A stretch of 64,000 nucleotides of DNA from Nitrospinaceae bacterium (GTDB lineage: Bacteria > UBA8248). Both the position numbers and the translations under genes were made by a program. Below, piece by piece: positions 28,739 to 39,958 of this stretch. The DNA lies in the NCBI GenBank assembly GCA_018669005.1, contig JABJAL010000011.1:20550-84549 (forward strand), given 5' to 3'. How positions within the stretch are numbered: position 1 is the stretch's first letter; the number at the start of each line of letters is the position of its first letter. The notes beneath the pieces were generated by a model. The model did not search any database and was not told the DNA's origin. It saw only the letters and a list, made by a program, of their open reading frames with translations.

Positions 28739-29560
28739 TTACCGCTGGGTGCTGATTCCTGCTTGATGTAGCGTTCTGAGCCGTTTTTTTGCCTTTTCCG
28801 TAAGCCTGTCTTTGGGAAACTCCTCGATGAGTTTTTCGAATTCAAGAGCCGCCAGACGCGGATTTTTTATTCGAAGGTAGGTGAGAGCTCTTTTGTAGTA
28901 GGCGTCGGGGCCCTTTCGGCTATTCGGGTAGCGGGTCAGGACTTTTTTGAATTCCTCGAGTGCGGCCGGATATTCTCTTAGATCGTAATAACTCTCGCCC
29001 AACCAGTACTGTGCGTTGGCGGCAAGCTTGTTCTTGGGGAATTGTCTTAAAAAACTCCTGAAATAAAGTATTGCCTCCTCGCTTTTTCTTGCGCGAATCG
29101 ACCTGTAGGCAATGTTGTAGGATTCTTGGGCCGTTAGGATGGCTTTTGTCGTAATAAAACGACGCGCCTTTGCCGTGGATTTTTTCTTCTCTCTCCGGGG
29201 CTGTGGCGTTTTCTTATTTGGGGTTCGCGGGCGAGAGGCTTTCTGGATGCGAGGCGCACTGGGCGTTTTTTCAATTGCTCCGCTGGTTCTTTGTAAACGC
29301 TCAATACGCTCCTCAAGTCCGTTTTGTTGTTTTGCGAGTTTACGAACCAGTTGACCAAGCGTCCCAATTTTTTTCTCGAAATCGGAAAGGCGAACTTCAA
29401 GACGGGCGCCTTGCTCCTGCGCGGACACTACCTGGCGGCTTAGCAAGGTTTCAGGTTGCTGCTCTGCGGGTGCCGGGGTCGTGGCGGATTCTTCATCCGG
29501 GACGGAGGCACAGGCGCTCAGGGCGAGGAGAAGTATCGCTAGAGCGAATTTGTTACGCAT
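28739..29560 (-). CDS. CpoB/YbgF-like outer-membrane-associated TPR lipoprotein
   Basis: A lipoprotein signal is visible (MRNKFALAILLLALSAC, Cys17), followed by a Pro/Thr-rich stretch, a coiled-coil segment (RLEVRLSDFEKKIGTLGQLVRKL), a basic linker, and a C-terminal tetratricopeptide region. There the phrases AILYFRSFLRQFPKNKLAANAQYWLGESYYDL and YPAALEEFKKVLTRYPNSRKGPDAYYK repeat. This is the layout of YbgF/CpoB, which works with Tol-Pal and peptidoglycan synthesis at division. No tol or pal gene is adjacent. I use the ATG at 29560 because it gives a proper lipobox; a longer frame adds 15 residues. Confidence 0.8.
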   Translation of the reverse strand: MRNKFALAILLLALSACASVPDEESATTPAPAEQQPETLLSRQVVSAQEQGARLEVRLSDFEKKIGTLGQLVRKLAKQQNGLEERIERLQRTSGAIEKTPSAPRIQKASRPRTPNKKTPQPRREKKKSTAKARRFITTKAILTAQESYNIAYRSIRARKSEEAILYFRSFLRQFPKNKLAANAQYWLGESYYDLREYPAALEEFKKVLTRYPNSRKGPDAYYKRALTYLRIKNPRLAALEFEKLIEEFPKDRLTEKAKKRLRTLHQAGISTQR

Positions 29561-29610
29561 GCTCAAGAGCCCTCTGGGCAAGTCAATCAATAGAACATAA
29601 TACACAAAAA

Positions 29611-31191
29611 TCAGATGGCGATAACCTCGAAGCCTTCAATATGCAACTCCGGGTCTGCCTTGATGACCAACTGAATATTGAGGTAGCCCTCTATTTCCTC
29701 GACATGGGGCCGCTCCTCCTCGAGGAGTCGGTCGGCGACATCCGGATGAACGTTGACCATGAGTTTCCGGCTTTCCTGGTTCTGAGCGCGCACCCGCCGC
29801 ACTTCGCGAAGCGCCTCATAGCTCACAGTTGTCGTGCTTTTCACCCGGCCGCGTCCTTCACAATAGGGGCAGTGGTCGGTGAGTACATGCTCCAGGCTCT
29901 CCCTGACGCGCTTTCGGGTCATCTCCACCAGGCCAAGTTCGCTGATTTTTGAGATCTTCGTGCGCGAGCGATCCTTGTTTAGTTCTTCCTTGAAGGCATT
30001 GATGATCTTATCCCGGTTCTCCTCGCGCTCCATGTCGATATAATCGACAATGACTATCCCGCCCAAATCCCTGAGTCTTAGCTGGGCAACGATTTCGCGG
30101 ACAGCCTCGAAATTGGTCTGCGTGATCGTCTCCTCGGGGCTGCGCTTGCCAACGAAACGGCCCGTGTTGACGTCGATGGTGGTCAGCGCCTCGGTCTGAT
30201 CGATGACGATGTATCCCCCGCTTTTCAGCCAGACGCGCCTACCCAGGGCTCGTTCGATCTCAAGTTCCACACCGTAATAGTCGAAGACAGGCTCCTCGCC
30301 CTTGTAGTGGTGAAGCTTGGGCACCAGATGCGGATAGTAGGCGCTCAGAAAATCACGGCACCGTGTGTATTCTTTCTCCGAGTCGATCACCATGCGCTCT
30401 ATCGAGGAGCCGAAGACATCGCGCACCATGCGTTGAATGAGGCTGAGATTGGCGTGAATGAGAGAAGGCGCCGAGGCGTTATTGCTTTTCTCGAAGATGT
30501 CATCCCATAGCGCGTGGAGGAACATCATGTTGGCCTCGATGTCTTCGATGTTCATGCTCTCGCTGGCTGTTCTGACGATGTAGCCGGCGCCGGGCTGGCG
30601 GAACTGCTGGACAAGATTTCGAAGCCGTTTCCGCTCGGTTTCATCATCGATGCGGCGGCTAATGCCTATTTGGCTGATTGTGGGCATGTAGACAACGTAT
30701 CTGCCCGGAAGGGTGATGTAGCTGGTCAGGCGCGAGCCTTTGGTGCCCAGGGGCTCCTTGCTGACTTGGACAAGCACCTCTTGGCCGTCTTTGAGAAGCT
30801 CCTCTATGCTTTTGTCGTTTTCGCTGCGGCCGTGGCGTCGGCCCCATCCGTTCGGGCGGTCAAAGCCGTTTCGATCATCATCGTCCGAGGGCTGATCAAA
30901 GTCGATGTCCTCGTCTTCCTCGACATGCTCGGCGGCATGTTTGCGGTAGCTTTCAATCGACTCAATCGTGTCCACGTCGTTGACATGGAGAAAGCCCGCT
31001 TTTTCCAGACCGATATCGACAAAGGCCGCCTGCATTCCGGGGAGAACTTTCGTCACCCGCCCTTTGTAGACGTTGCCGACGATTCCCTGCTCGCTTTTGC
31101 GCTCGGTGAAAAGCTCCGCCGCCACGCCGTTTTCTAGAAGCGCAACTCGGGTTTCAAATGGTTCTGCATTTACTATGATTTCAGATGACAT
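29611..31191 (-). CDS. rng: Ribonuclease G (RNase E/G family)
   Basis: Endoribonuclease for rRNA maturation and mRNA decay. The S1 domain lies near the N-terminus (GIVGNVYKGRVTKVLPGMQAAFVDIG). The metal-binding catalytic core has TTIDVNTGRFVGK and IVIVDYIDMEREENRDK with the paired Asp residues. The zinc link is CPYCEGRGRV. Length 526 aa suits RNase G rather than the long RNase E. An acidic insertion (about residues 90-125) interrupts the S1 domain. The frame overlaps the end of the radical SAM gene by 11 bases. Confidence 0.93.
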   Translation of the reverse strand: MSSEIIVNAEPFETRVALLENGVAAELFTERKSEQGIVGNVYKGRVTKVLPGMQAAFVDIGLEKAGFLHVNDVDTIESIESYRKHAAEHVEEDEDIDFDQPSDDDDRNGFDRPNGWGRRHGRSENDKSIEELLKDGQEVLVQVSKEPLGTKGSRLTSYITLPGRYVVYMPTISQIGISRRIDDETERKRLRNLVQQFRQPGAGYIVRTASESMNIEDIEANMMFLHALWDDIFEKSNNASAPSLIHANLSLIQRMVRDVFGSSIERMVIDSEKEYTRCRDFLSAYYPHLVPKLHHYKGEEPVFDYYGVELEIERALGRRVWLKSGGYIVIDQTEALTTIDVNTGRFVGKRSPEETITQTNFEAVREIVAQLRLRDLGGIVIVDYIDMEREENRDKIINAFKEELNKDRSRTKISKISELGLVEMTRKRVRESLEHVLTDHCPYCEGRGRVKSTTTVSYEALREVRRVRAQNQESRKLMVNVHPDVADRLLEEERPHVEEIEGYLNIQLVIKADPELHIEGFEVIAI

Positions 31192-33982
31192 TTTCCAGAG
31201 CGCGGGATAGACCCGCCTTCCTTTGCACGCCTATCTTGCGTATTTGGGTCCGAAGACATTCCTCGGGAGATAGACCCAGGCAAGTGGCCAGTATGTCGAA
31301 AACCTTCGGCTTGGTTCCGTCGCCGTACCGAAGGGTAAGATACAGTTCAAGGAATGATTTCCCTTCCGCCCCCTGTGCTGTTTTTCCTGTTTCGAGACCC
31401 GCGATAGCTGGGCGGGCATCGAAAATTATTGTTTTCCCTTTTCTTATTCGAGACATCTCTATCGATTCGGAGGCCATAACCCCTAAAACCGCCGCCTCGA
31501 TATTGTCTTGGTGCGCCGGGTTGCGCTCATCAAGTTCAATCTTAATCTCATAAACGGCGGCCAAAAGCGAGTTCGCCACGCCCTTGGCGCCGGGCGCGAG
31601 TTTCCAGGCCGCCCATGGTCGAAGCCCCTCGGGGAGCGCATTTTGGATGGCGCGGAATACGTCGAGAATCCTGAATTCTCCGTCGGTCTCAAGTAGAGGT
31701 ATGTCCACGAATTCCGCTCGGCTCTCCACCCCCACGGGAAGTGCGCTAGAGAATACAATCTTCGGATGGGGGTTGAATCCCCTGGTATGCTCGACGCGGA
31801 GCCCCGCTCGCTGAATGGCGCGGGAGAATGTGCGGAGGATTTCGAGATGGCTTAGAAAACGCATGTCGCCCCATTTCTCGAACATGAAGCGGAAGCGGCT
31901 GACGGGGACATCTGGCTGCAAGGCGGCAAGCGCGGGATTGTCGTTGGCGGCATCCTCGAAACCCACGGGTACCGGGCCCGAGGGCTCGCTTTGCCTGCGG
32001 CCTTGGGATTTCCGGCTTTTTTGCTGGGCAGGTATTTTTTGCTCTTTTATGATGCTGAGTTCAACGGGCTCATATCCGGTTCCGCTCTTGTTATCTCCGA
32101 TAAGGGGAAGACGATTCTCAAGGGGCGGCATCGGTTTTTCGTAGTGGTACTTCACGCCCTTGTAGTTATCCAGAATTCCGCATTGCCCGCATGACTCGTA
32201 GCGACAGTCGCCCACCGTAATTTCTCGAAGGGAGCGATTCCACTCGGCCAGTTGATATTCCTTTGTCACCCCGCAGTCGAGATGATCCCATGGCAGAGGC
32301 TCATCGGTAGGTATCTCCCTGTAGGCGTACCATTCTGGGTCCAGGTCATGCGCCTCGAACGCCGCCATCCATTTGTCGAACTGAAAAAACTCTCGCCAAC
32401 CATCGAACTTGCAACCCATGTCCACGGCCGTTTCGATGACGTTGGCCAGGCGACGATCTCCCTTGGATAGGATGGCCTCGAAAAAACTGTTCTTCGGATC
32501 GGACCAGCGCAGTTTGATGCGGCGATCTTTAATGCGCTCGCGGATAAAATTGACTTTGTCCTTGATGAGATCCTGGCTATCTTGCGGGAACCACTGGAAA
32601 GGGGTGTGCGGCTTTGGAACGAACGTCGAAAGAGAGACATTGATAAAGCGGAATCCGTCGCCCGTGCCTTTTTGTTTCATTCTTGAGCAGGCATGAAGCA
32701 TATCGACCATTTGCCGAAGGTCGTCAAAATTTTCTGTGGGAAGGCCCAACATGAAATAAAATTTCACGCCCGGCCAGCCGGCATCGAGTATGTCTTGAAG
32801 ATTGCGATTTAAATCGGCCTCGGTGAGCACCTTGTTGATTACGTTACGAAGCCGCTCGCTCCCTGCCTCGGGGACCAGGGTGAATCCGGTTTTTCGAACA
32901 CGGGCTATCTGGGCGAGAAGTTCAGGGTCCATGGCCCCCACCCGGAGAGAGGGCAGCGAGATGGAGGTGTTGATGGGGGCGAGGCGCTCCATCATTCTGG
33001 GCACGAGACCTTTGAGGGGCTGGTAGTCAGCGATGCAAAGAGACGAGAGGCTTATCTCCTCGTAGCCAGTGTTTAGAAGTGATTCCTCGGCCAGTTCCAT
33101 GACCTTCTGGGGGTCCCTGTCGCGAACGGGCCGGTAGACCATACCGGCATGGCAGAACCGGCAGCCCCGGGTGCAGCCCCGCTGCACTTCGAGCGTTACG
33201 CGGTCGTGGACGACCTGCGTATATGGAACGATGGGTTTGGTCGGGTGGGGCGAGTTATTGAGATCCTCAAGGAGGCGCGAGAGAACCTGCCGGTGCTTGC
33301 CCGATTTGTGGCGGTAGGCCTTGAGCGCCCCCCCTGTTTCATATTCGGGGTGATGGTGCGCCGGGATGTATATTCCGGAAAGTTTTTCGAGCTCGTTCAA
33401 TAGCTCCGCGCGCGGCTTCCCGGAGTTTCGCCACTGTTCATGAACCTCAATAATTTCAGGAAAAATTTCCTCGCCGTCTCCAAGCGCGACCGCATCGAAA
33501 AACGGGGCCACGGGCTCCACGTTGAAAACCACGGGCCCCCCTGCGATGACCAGCGGGTCTTTCGAGCCTCTGGCTGAGGCCCTTCGGGGAATTCCAGCGA
33601 GGTCGAGCATATGCACGACATTACTGGCCGAGAGTTCATAAAGAAGAGAGATGCCCAGTATGTGAAAATCCCGGACGGGTATGCGGTTTTCCAAAGAGGC
33701 GAGGGGGGCGTTTTTTTGGCGCAAAATGTCCTCAAAGTCCCCCCATGGCATGAACACCCGCTCGGCCGCCGTATCTTCGCGCTCATTAAGTAGATGATAC
33801 AGAATCCGAATGCCGTTGTGCGACATTCCGACCTCGTAACTATCTGGAAATGCAAGTGCTACGAGATTACGAACCTTCTTCGGGTCCTTTCGGACGACAT
33901 TTACCTCGTTCCCTAGGTAACGCGAGGGTTTTTCGACAAACGGGAAAATATCCCGTGAATAATCTACTGGATTGGTTGTCAC
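31181..33982 (-). CDS. Radical SAM protein with C-terminal DUF2344 domain (TIGR03960-TIGR03936 fusion)
   Basis: The N-terminal 600 residues contain a B12-binding-like domain, then the iron-sulfur motif CTRGCRFCHAG of a radical SAM enzyme, with FYFMLGLPTENFDDL later. The C-terminal part from about residue 690 (RFRFMFEKWGDMRFLSHLEI, then HTRGFNPHPKIVFSSALPVG) is the DUF2344 domain, which is often a separate gene. Here both are joined in 933 aa. The pair regularly lies beside RNase E/G, as it does here, which suggests a role linked to RNA processing or modification; the reaction is unknown. A Lys/Ser-rich linker (around residue 655-680) joins the two parts. Confidence 0.88.
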   Translation of the reverse strand: MTTNPVDYSRDIFPFVEKPSRYLGNEVNVVRKDPKKVRNLVALAFPDSYEVGMSHNGIRILYHLLNEREDTAAERVFMPWGDFEDILRQKNAPLASLENRIPVRDFHILGISLLYELSASNVVHMLDLAGIPRRASARGSKDPLVIAGGPVVFNVEPVAPFFDAVALGDGEEIFPEIIEVHEQWRNSGKPRAELLNELEKLSGIYIPAHHHPEYETGGALKAYRHKSGKHRQVLSRLLEDLNNSPHPTKPIVPYTQVVHDRVTLEVQRGCTRGCRFCHAGMVYRPVRDRDPQKVMELAEESLLNTGYEEISLSSLCIADYQPLKGLVPRMMERLAPINTSISLPSLRVGAMDPELLAQIARVRKTGFTLVPEAGSERLRNVINKVLTEADLNRNLQDILDAGWPGVKFYFMLGLPTENFDDLRQMVDMLHACSRMKQKGTGDGFRFINVSLSTFVPKPHTPFQWFPQDSQDLIKDKVNFIRERIKDRRIKLRWSDPKNSFFEAILSKGDRRLANVIETAVDMGCKFDGWREFFQFDKWMAAFEAHDLDPEWYAYREIPTDEPLPWDHLDCGVTKEYQLAEWNRSLREITVGDCRYESCGQCGILDNYKGVKYHYEKPMPPLENRLPLIGDNKSGTGYEPVELSIIKEQKIPAQQKSRKSQGRRQSEPSGPVPVGFEDAANDNPALAALQPDVPVSRFRFMFEKWGDMRFLSHLEILRTFSRAIQRAGLRVEHTRGFNPHPKIVFSSALPVGVESRAEFVDIPLLETDGEFRILDVFRAIQNALPEGLRPWAAWKLAPGAKGVANSLLAAVYEIKIELDERNPAHQDNIEAAVLGVMASESIEMSRIRKGKTIIFDARPAIAGLETGKTAQGAEGKSFLELYLTLRYGDGTKPKVFDILATCLGLSPEECLRTQIRKIGVQRKAGLSRALENVI

Positions 33983-33997
33983 GCATTTAACTCCGTC

Positions 33998-34026
33998 AAA
34001 AAAATTATCTGCCGTGTTCTTGGCAG
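33998..34026 (-). terminator. Probable intrinsic terminator after rodA
   Basis: On the minus strand CTGCC, an eight-base loop and GGCAG form a 5-bp stem, followed by ATAA and seven T. It falls in the 163-base gap after the mre-rodA genes and before the radical SAM gene. The stem is short. Confidence 0.45.
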
Positions 34027-34145
34027 GAAAAGGTATTAGCCATTGATCAACTATCGATATCTTGGCGGAATCCTTCCGCTTTTACAACTATTACCGAATG
34101 TATCAGATTTGTGGGTGAAGTAAAAAGTAATTAAAAAACAAATGG

Positions 34146-35300
34146 TTAGGAGGACTGATAAAGCGGGACTAAACTTCTTCTCCGGATTCGGACATTCATC
34201 ACCATGCCTGCGGCGAGGAAGGAGGCAAGAGAGGCGCTTCCCCCATAGCTTACGAATGGCAAGGGGATACCCACGATGGGGAATAATCCGAGCGTCATGG
34301 CGATGTTCAGCGTTGAATACATGAAAAATGAGGCGCCAATCCCTGCGGCGATCAATGCACCTTCGCGGTCTGCGGCATTTAGGGCTGTGGTGAGGCATCT
34401 CTGAATGAAGATACAGAACAACAGAAGAAGTATCGTGCCACCGAAGAATCCGAGTTCCTCACTCAGAACGGAGAAAATAAAATCGGTGTGTTTTTCGGGC
34501 AGAAAATTCAAGCGGCTCTGGGTGCCCTGCAGAAGACCTTTTCCCCAAAATTCCCCGCTACCTACAGCTATTTTGCTCTGCATACTCTGGTAGCCTGCGC
34601 CAAGAATATCGGATTCTGGATTCAGTACCGTTAAGATTCGTTTCTTTTGATATTCTTTTAAAAATAGCCAGCCGATTGGCAAAATAGCGACGCACACGGA
34701 CGAGAGGTAGACGAGAACACGCCGCTCCACGCCCACAATCAACACCATTACGGTGGCAATCATGAGTATCGTCATGGCGGTGCCTAAATCGGGCTGCTTG
34801 GCCACCAGTCCGACCGGGATAATAACGAGAATGAAGGGATAAATGAGATCGCGAAATTTCAGCGGCTCGGTGGATTCGCGTGTTCCGAAATGCCTTGCGA
34901 GGACGAGAATCACCACGAGCTTTGCCAACTCTGAGGGCTGAACCCTTAGAGGACCAAATACGAGCCATCTTTTTGCGCCGTAGACCACGCGACCGGCGAT
35001 AAATACGAATATCAACGCCGCCACGACGATGGCAAACAATAAATAGGAAAGTCGGGAAATAAGATGGTAGTCAAAAAAGAGGATAACGATGAGAAGCGTA
35101 AGCCCGATGGTGGACCAAAGCGCTTGTTTCCAGTGGAGGGAATTGGCCAGTAGCCTGTCGTTGGTGTGTATCCCGCTGTAAATCATCAAAACTCCGATAC
35201 CCGAAAGACCGATTATCGTCCCTAACATTAGCCAGTCCACTTCGTCGAGAAGACGCCGAAATGGCGACTTCGGGGTAATTGAGGCATCAACGCTTCTCAT
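34146..35300 (-). CDS. rodA: Rod shape-determining protein RodA (SEDS glycosyltransferase)
   Basis: Polytopic membrane enzyme that polymerises lipid II for side-wall peptidoglycan, working with PBP2. The 384-aa protein has about ten membrane segments. SEDS motifs are visible: KRWLVFGPLRVQPSELAKL, KQPDLGTAM, and EKHTDFIFSVLSEELGFFG. The start overlaps the mrdA stop as ATGA. It ends the mreB-mreC-mreD-mrdA-rodA run. Confidence 0.95.
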   Translation of the reverse strand: MRSVDASITPKSPFRRLLDEVDWLMLGTIIGLSGIGVLMIYSGIHTNDRLLANSLHWKQALWSTIGLTLLIVILFFDYHLISRLSYLLFAIVVAALIFVFIAGRVVYGAKRWLVFGPLRVQPSELAKLVVILVLARHFGTRESTEPLKFRDLIYPFILVIIPVGLVAKQPDLGTAMTILMIATVMVLIVGVERRVLVYLSSVCVAILPIGWLFLKEYQKKRILTVLNPESDILGAGYQSMQSKIAVGSGEFWGKGLLQGTQSRLNFLPEKHTDFIFSVLSEELGFFGGTILLLLFCIFIQRCLTTALNAADREGALIAAGIGASFFMYSTLNIAMTLGLFPIVGIPLPFVSYGGSASLASFLAAGMVMNVRIRRRSLVPLYQSS

Positions 35301-37201
35301 CGAGTGGCCTCCGCTGCGCGATTAGGAAGCACTGCTTGTCGTGTAGGGGTTTTGCTGTTGTAGGCAAGAACTTTCTTGGATTTTTTGATTTGCAGGTGAT
35401 GCGAAATCAACTCCTTGGCGATGGGGGCAAAAAAAGAACCCGAGCGTCCCGCATGCTCGCCGAGGATTGCCACGGCTATCTTTGGTTCCTCGAATGGCGC
35501 ATAGGCTACGAACCACCCATGATCGCGGAATTTGCGCGGTAAGGATTCGGGTTTTCTCTTTCTTCCGGTGATGGCGAGACGAACGGTCTGCGCGGTTCCT
35601 GTTTTGCCAGCAACAATCACGCCCGGGATCCGGGCTTTTTTCGCGGTCCCCCTGACTCCGTTGACGACCTCCTTGAGTCCGTTTTGAACCGCTTGAAATA
35701 TTTTTTTATCAAGAGGGATTTTTCGGATGAGGGTTGGCTTGTGCTCAAAGACGATCGAACCGTTTTTTCCAAAAATCCGCTTCACGATATATGGCTTCCA
35801 AAGGTTGCCCCCGTTTGCCGTCGTCGCAATTAGGTTGGCCACCTGCATCGGTGTGACAAGATTGAACCCTTGTCCGATTGAGACGCTAATGGTTTCGCCG
35901 CGGTACCATTTTTCCTTGAATCGCCTTTTCTTCCATGCATTGGATGGCACGAGCCCGCCTTTTTCCCTTGGGGCAAAGCCGGTGGGCGATCCGAGCCCGA
36001 ACATTCTCGAATATCTTGCGATGCGCTCGATGCCGAGTTTGTTGCCGACTTGGTAGTAGTAAACATCGCAGCTCTGGGCGAGTGATTGGGTGAGATCGAC
36101 AGGGCCGTGCCCCCCCCTTTTCCAGTCATTGAATACTCTGCCGCCAAAGGGGAATGTGCCGTAGCATTGTATTTTTTCCGTGGGGGAAAGGATCTTTTCG
36201 GCCTGAGTGGCGAAAGCCATGACAATTTTAAAAATAGAGCCAGGCGGATATTGCCCTCTGGTTGCTCGATTCTGGAGGGGTTTGAGTGGGTCTGTCGTGA
36301 GAGCACGCCAATCTTCTTTCAAAATTCCGCTCGCGAATTTATTGGGGTCGAAAGATGGTTTGCTCACCATCGCGAGGATGGCGCCGTCTGTGGGGTCGAT
36401 GGCGATGATGGAGCCTTCGTAGTCTTTGAAAAGCTCTTCCGCTTTTTTTTGAAGCCCGTAGTTGAGCGTGAGCTGAATGTTGTTCCCCGGTTTGTCGATG
36501 AACGGTTTGACGACTTTGAATTCGCGCCCGTAGGCATCGACCTCCACCTGTTTGAAGCCGGTTTCGCCGCGAAGATGTTTCTCGTGTGAGAACTCGACAC
36601 CGTATTTTCCGAGCAGGTCGCCCTGGCGGTAGCTGAGTTTTTTTAATTTTTTGAGCTGCCGGCCATTCACCTCACCGAGATAGCCGAGTAGATGGCCGGC
36701 ATGGTCTCCATAAGGGTAGTGCCGTAGCGGTGCGACCTGGATAAAGACGCCGGGCAATTCGGGGCGGTGCTCCTCGATGAAGGCAACGGAGCGGCGATCT
36801 GCATCGGCTTTGATTAAAAGGGGGCGAAAGGGGCTCGACTTTCGAACCCTCTGCCGTATCTTCTCGTATGGTTGATCCGTTGCGACGGCGAGAAGGCGGA
36901 TCTCCTCTTTGAGGTTCGTGGTGTCCTCTTCGATGAGATAGATGTTGAACGAGGGACGGTTGTCGGCCAGGACTTTTCCTTCGGCGTCGAATATCACGCC
37001 CCGGGGGCTTCTAACGACCCGCGAGGCGATGCGGTTGTTTTCCGATAGGGAGCGGTATTTGTCGCCATTGATGATCTGCAGATTCCAGATTCGGAAAAAT
37101 AGACCGAGCAAAATCAAGGCGGCCACCGCAGAGAGGATTCGTATCCGGGTGCGGATTTCCTCGGGGATTTCCGCATTTTTTCGAAGCGGTGAGCCGTACA
37201 T
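35297..37201 (-). CDS. mrdA: Penicillin-binding protein 2
   Basis: Transpeptidase of the elongasome. One N-terminal membrane segment (ILSAVAALILLGLFFRIWNLQ) is followed by the pedestal domain and the transpeptidase domain. There the nucleophile motif is PPGSIFKIVMA (Ser322), the second motif is SCD (AQSCDVYYYQ), and the third is GKTGTAQT. The 634-aa length is normal. Its place between mreD and rodA is the standard one. Confidence 0.95.
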   Translation of the reverse strand: MYGSPLRKNAEIPEEIRTRIRILSAVAALILLGLFFRIWNLQIINGDKYRSLSENNRIASRVVRSPRGVIFDAEGKVLADNRPSFNIYLIEEDTTNLKEEIRLLAVATDQPYEKIRQRVRKSSPFRPLLIKADADRRSVAFIEEHRPELPGVFIQVAPLRHYPYGDHAGHLLGYLGEVNGRQLKKLKKLSYRQGDLLGKYGVEFSHEKHLRGETGFKQVEVDAYGREFKVVKPFIDKPGNNIQLTLNYGLQKKAEELFKDYEGSIIAIDPTDGAILAMVSKPSFDPNKFASGILKEDWRALTTDPLKPLQNRATRGQYPPGSIFKIVMAFATQAEKILSPTEKIQCYGTFPFGGRVFNDWKRGGHGPVDLTQSLAQSCDVYYYQVGNKLGIERIARYSRMFGLGSPTGFAPREKGGLVPSNAWKKRRFKEKWYRGETISVSIGQGFNLVTPMQVANLIATTANGGNLWKPYIVKRIFGKNGSIVFEHKPTLIRKIPLDKKIFQAVQNGLKEVVNGVRGTAKKARIPGVIVAGKTGTAQTVRLAITGRKRKPESLPRKFRDHGWFVAYAPFEEPKIAVAILGEHAGRSGSFFAPIAKELISHHLQIKKSKKVLAYNSKTPTRQAVLPNRAAEATR

Positions 37202-37207
37202 AATTCC

Positions 37208-37729
37208 TCAGGAGCGATTGGGATACGGAACGCCGATGGATTGAGGAATGATCTTGTCCTCGATGCCGCTCAGCAAGTGTATGAAGACCGGGGCCAGTAT
37301 GGCGTTGAGAAAAATAGTTTTTAGGGAGGCATACCAATAGTCGGCGGATATCCCTATGTCCGGTTGGAACATCAGCGATAGCAGGGCCCACAGGACGACG
37401 TCGAACGCGGTTGTGAAAAAGCCCAGCGTCATCATGAAAAACCAGTTGCGCCCCGCGATGTCCCGCACCAGCCCGCCGGTTGAATAGCCCAAGAGCCCCT
37501 TGGACAGGGAGTTGGCCCCCAGAAGACCACCCGCGAGGATGTCCTGGAGGAGTCCCATGGCAAAGCCCGTGAGCAGCCCGCCTTCATTTCCCCGCCGCAT
37601 GGCTATGTAGAGGGTGACGAGAAGCATGGCGTCCGGGCGGGCCGAGGTCCAGACGAAAAAATATTCTGAAAGCGTGGTCTGGAAAACGATGGCCCCGACG
37701 CCAGCGAACAGGAAGAAGATAATCGTCAT
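37208..37729 (-). CDS. mreD: Rod shape-determining protein MreD
   Basis: A small membrane protein of the elongasome with about five hydrophobic segments in 173 aa. MreD is weakly conserved, but the GFAMGLLQDILAGGLLGANSL segment matches the family, and the position between mreC and mrdA makes the call safe. The start overlaps the mreC stop as ATGA. Confidence 0.9.
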   Translation of the reverse strand: MTIIFFLFAGVGAIVFQTTLSEYFFVWTSARPDAMLLVTLYIAMRRGNEGGLLTGFAMGLLQDILAGGLLGANSLSKGLLGYSTGGLVRDIAGRNWFFMMTLGFFTTAFDVVLWALLSLMFQPDIGISADYWYASLKTIFLNAILAPVFIHLLSGIEDKIIPQSIGVPYPNRS

Positions 37730-38562
37730 CTCCAGGGGCTCTCCTTCGGGGGGACCAGCATGACCATGACCTCCTCAAGCTTGTTGAAGTCCACCGAGGG
37801 CGTCGCCAGAATGTTCTTGAATAAGCGCTTGCCATTTATGGAGGTGGCCACTACCCGCGCGACAGGCAGCCCTTTGGGAAAGATTCCGCCGAACCCGGAG
37901 GATACGAGTAGATCGTTGTTCTTCACATCGGCGTCCGCCGGCATGTAGCGCACCTCCCCCTGTTTTTCAGATGAGCTGGAGAATACGCCCTGGGCGCGGG
38001 AGCGCTGCACTAAAATGTCCACCGAGCTTCTGGTGTCGGTAATCAATAAAATCTGGCTTACCGAGTGCCCGGCGCGGAAGACACGACCGACAATTCCATT
38101 TTGGTGGATCACCGCCATGTTGCGGAGGATGCCGTTTGTCTTTCCCTGGTCGATGATGAGTGTTCTTCCGAAAGGGCTCTGATTGCGACCAACGATTCGG
38201 GCAAGAAGTATTTCGCCTTTCGCCGATTTGGCGACCCTCAAAAAGCCCTCAAGGCGCTCTACCTGGGATTGAAGCTCCTGCGCTTTGACGGATGCCCCCC
38301 GAAGCGCTGCCACCTCGTTTACAAGCCGTTTATTTTCTTTGCTGAGTCCGCGAAGGGCGACATAGCTGCTCCAGATGTTGCCTGTCCATCTTTTTGGCGC
38401 CGCCGCCGCCTCGATGAGAGGGCCGGTTAGGCTCAAGGCCATTTCATCGAATACGGTGGTGCCCCCGCGCCAACGGGCGCTGAGGGACATCAGCGTAAAG
38501 CATATAAGGAAAAGAGCGGTCAGAAGGGTGGCGTTTCGTCTTTCTTGGAGGATTTGAAGCAT
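37726..38562 (-). CDS. mreC: Rod shape-determining protein MreC
   Basis: Bitopic membrane protein that links MreB to PBP2. One membrane segment near the N-terminus (LTALFLICFTLMSLSARW) is followed by a coiled coil (about residues 70-110) and the periplasmic beta domains, with LLARIVGRNQSPFGRTLIIDQG and GRVFRAGHSVSQILLITD. Length 278 aa is normal. It follows mreB after 58 bases. Confidence 0.94.
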   Translation of the reverse strand: MLQILQERRNATLLTALFLICFTLMSLSARWRGGTTVFDEMALSLTGPLIEAAAAPKRWTGNIWSSYVALRGLSKENKRLVNEVAALRGASVKAQELQSQVERLEGFLRVAKSAKGEILLARIVGRNQSPFGRTLIIDQGKTNGILRNMAVIHQNGIVGRVFRAGHSVSQILLITDTRSSVDILVQRSRAQGVFSSSSEKQGEVRYMPADADVKNNDLLVSSGFGGIFPKGLPVARVVATSINGKRLFKNILATPSVDFNKLEEVMVMLVPPKESPWR

Positions 38563-38620
38563 TTACCCACGTTCCGAGTGCAGGCGTACCAAAAAGATGA
38601 CGTTCTGGGAAAAGAATATT

Positions 38621-39958
<1,338 letters not shown>

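Noticed and set aside
34051..34398. 115-codon frame overlapping the end of rodA
   Set aside because: Basic, His/Arg-rich product in another frame of rodA with no ribosome site.
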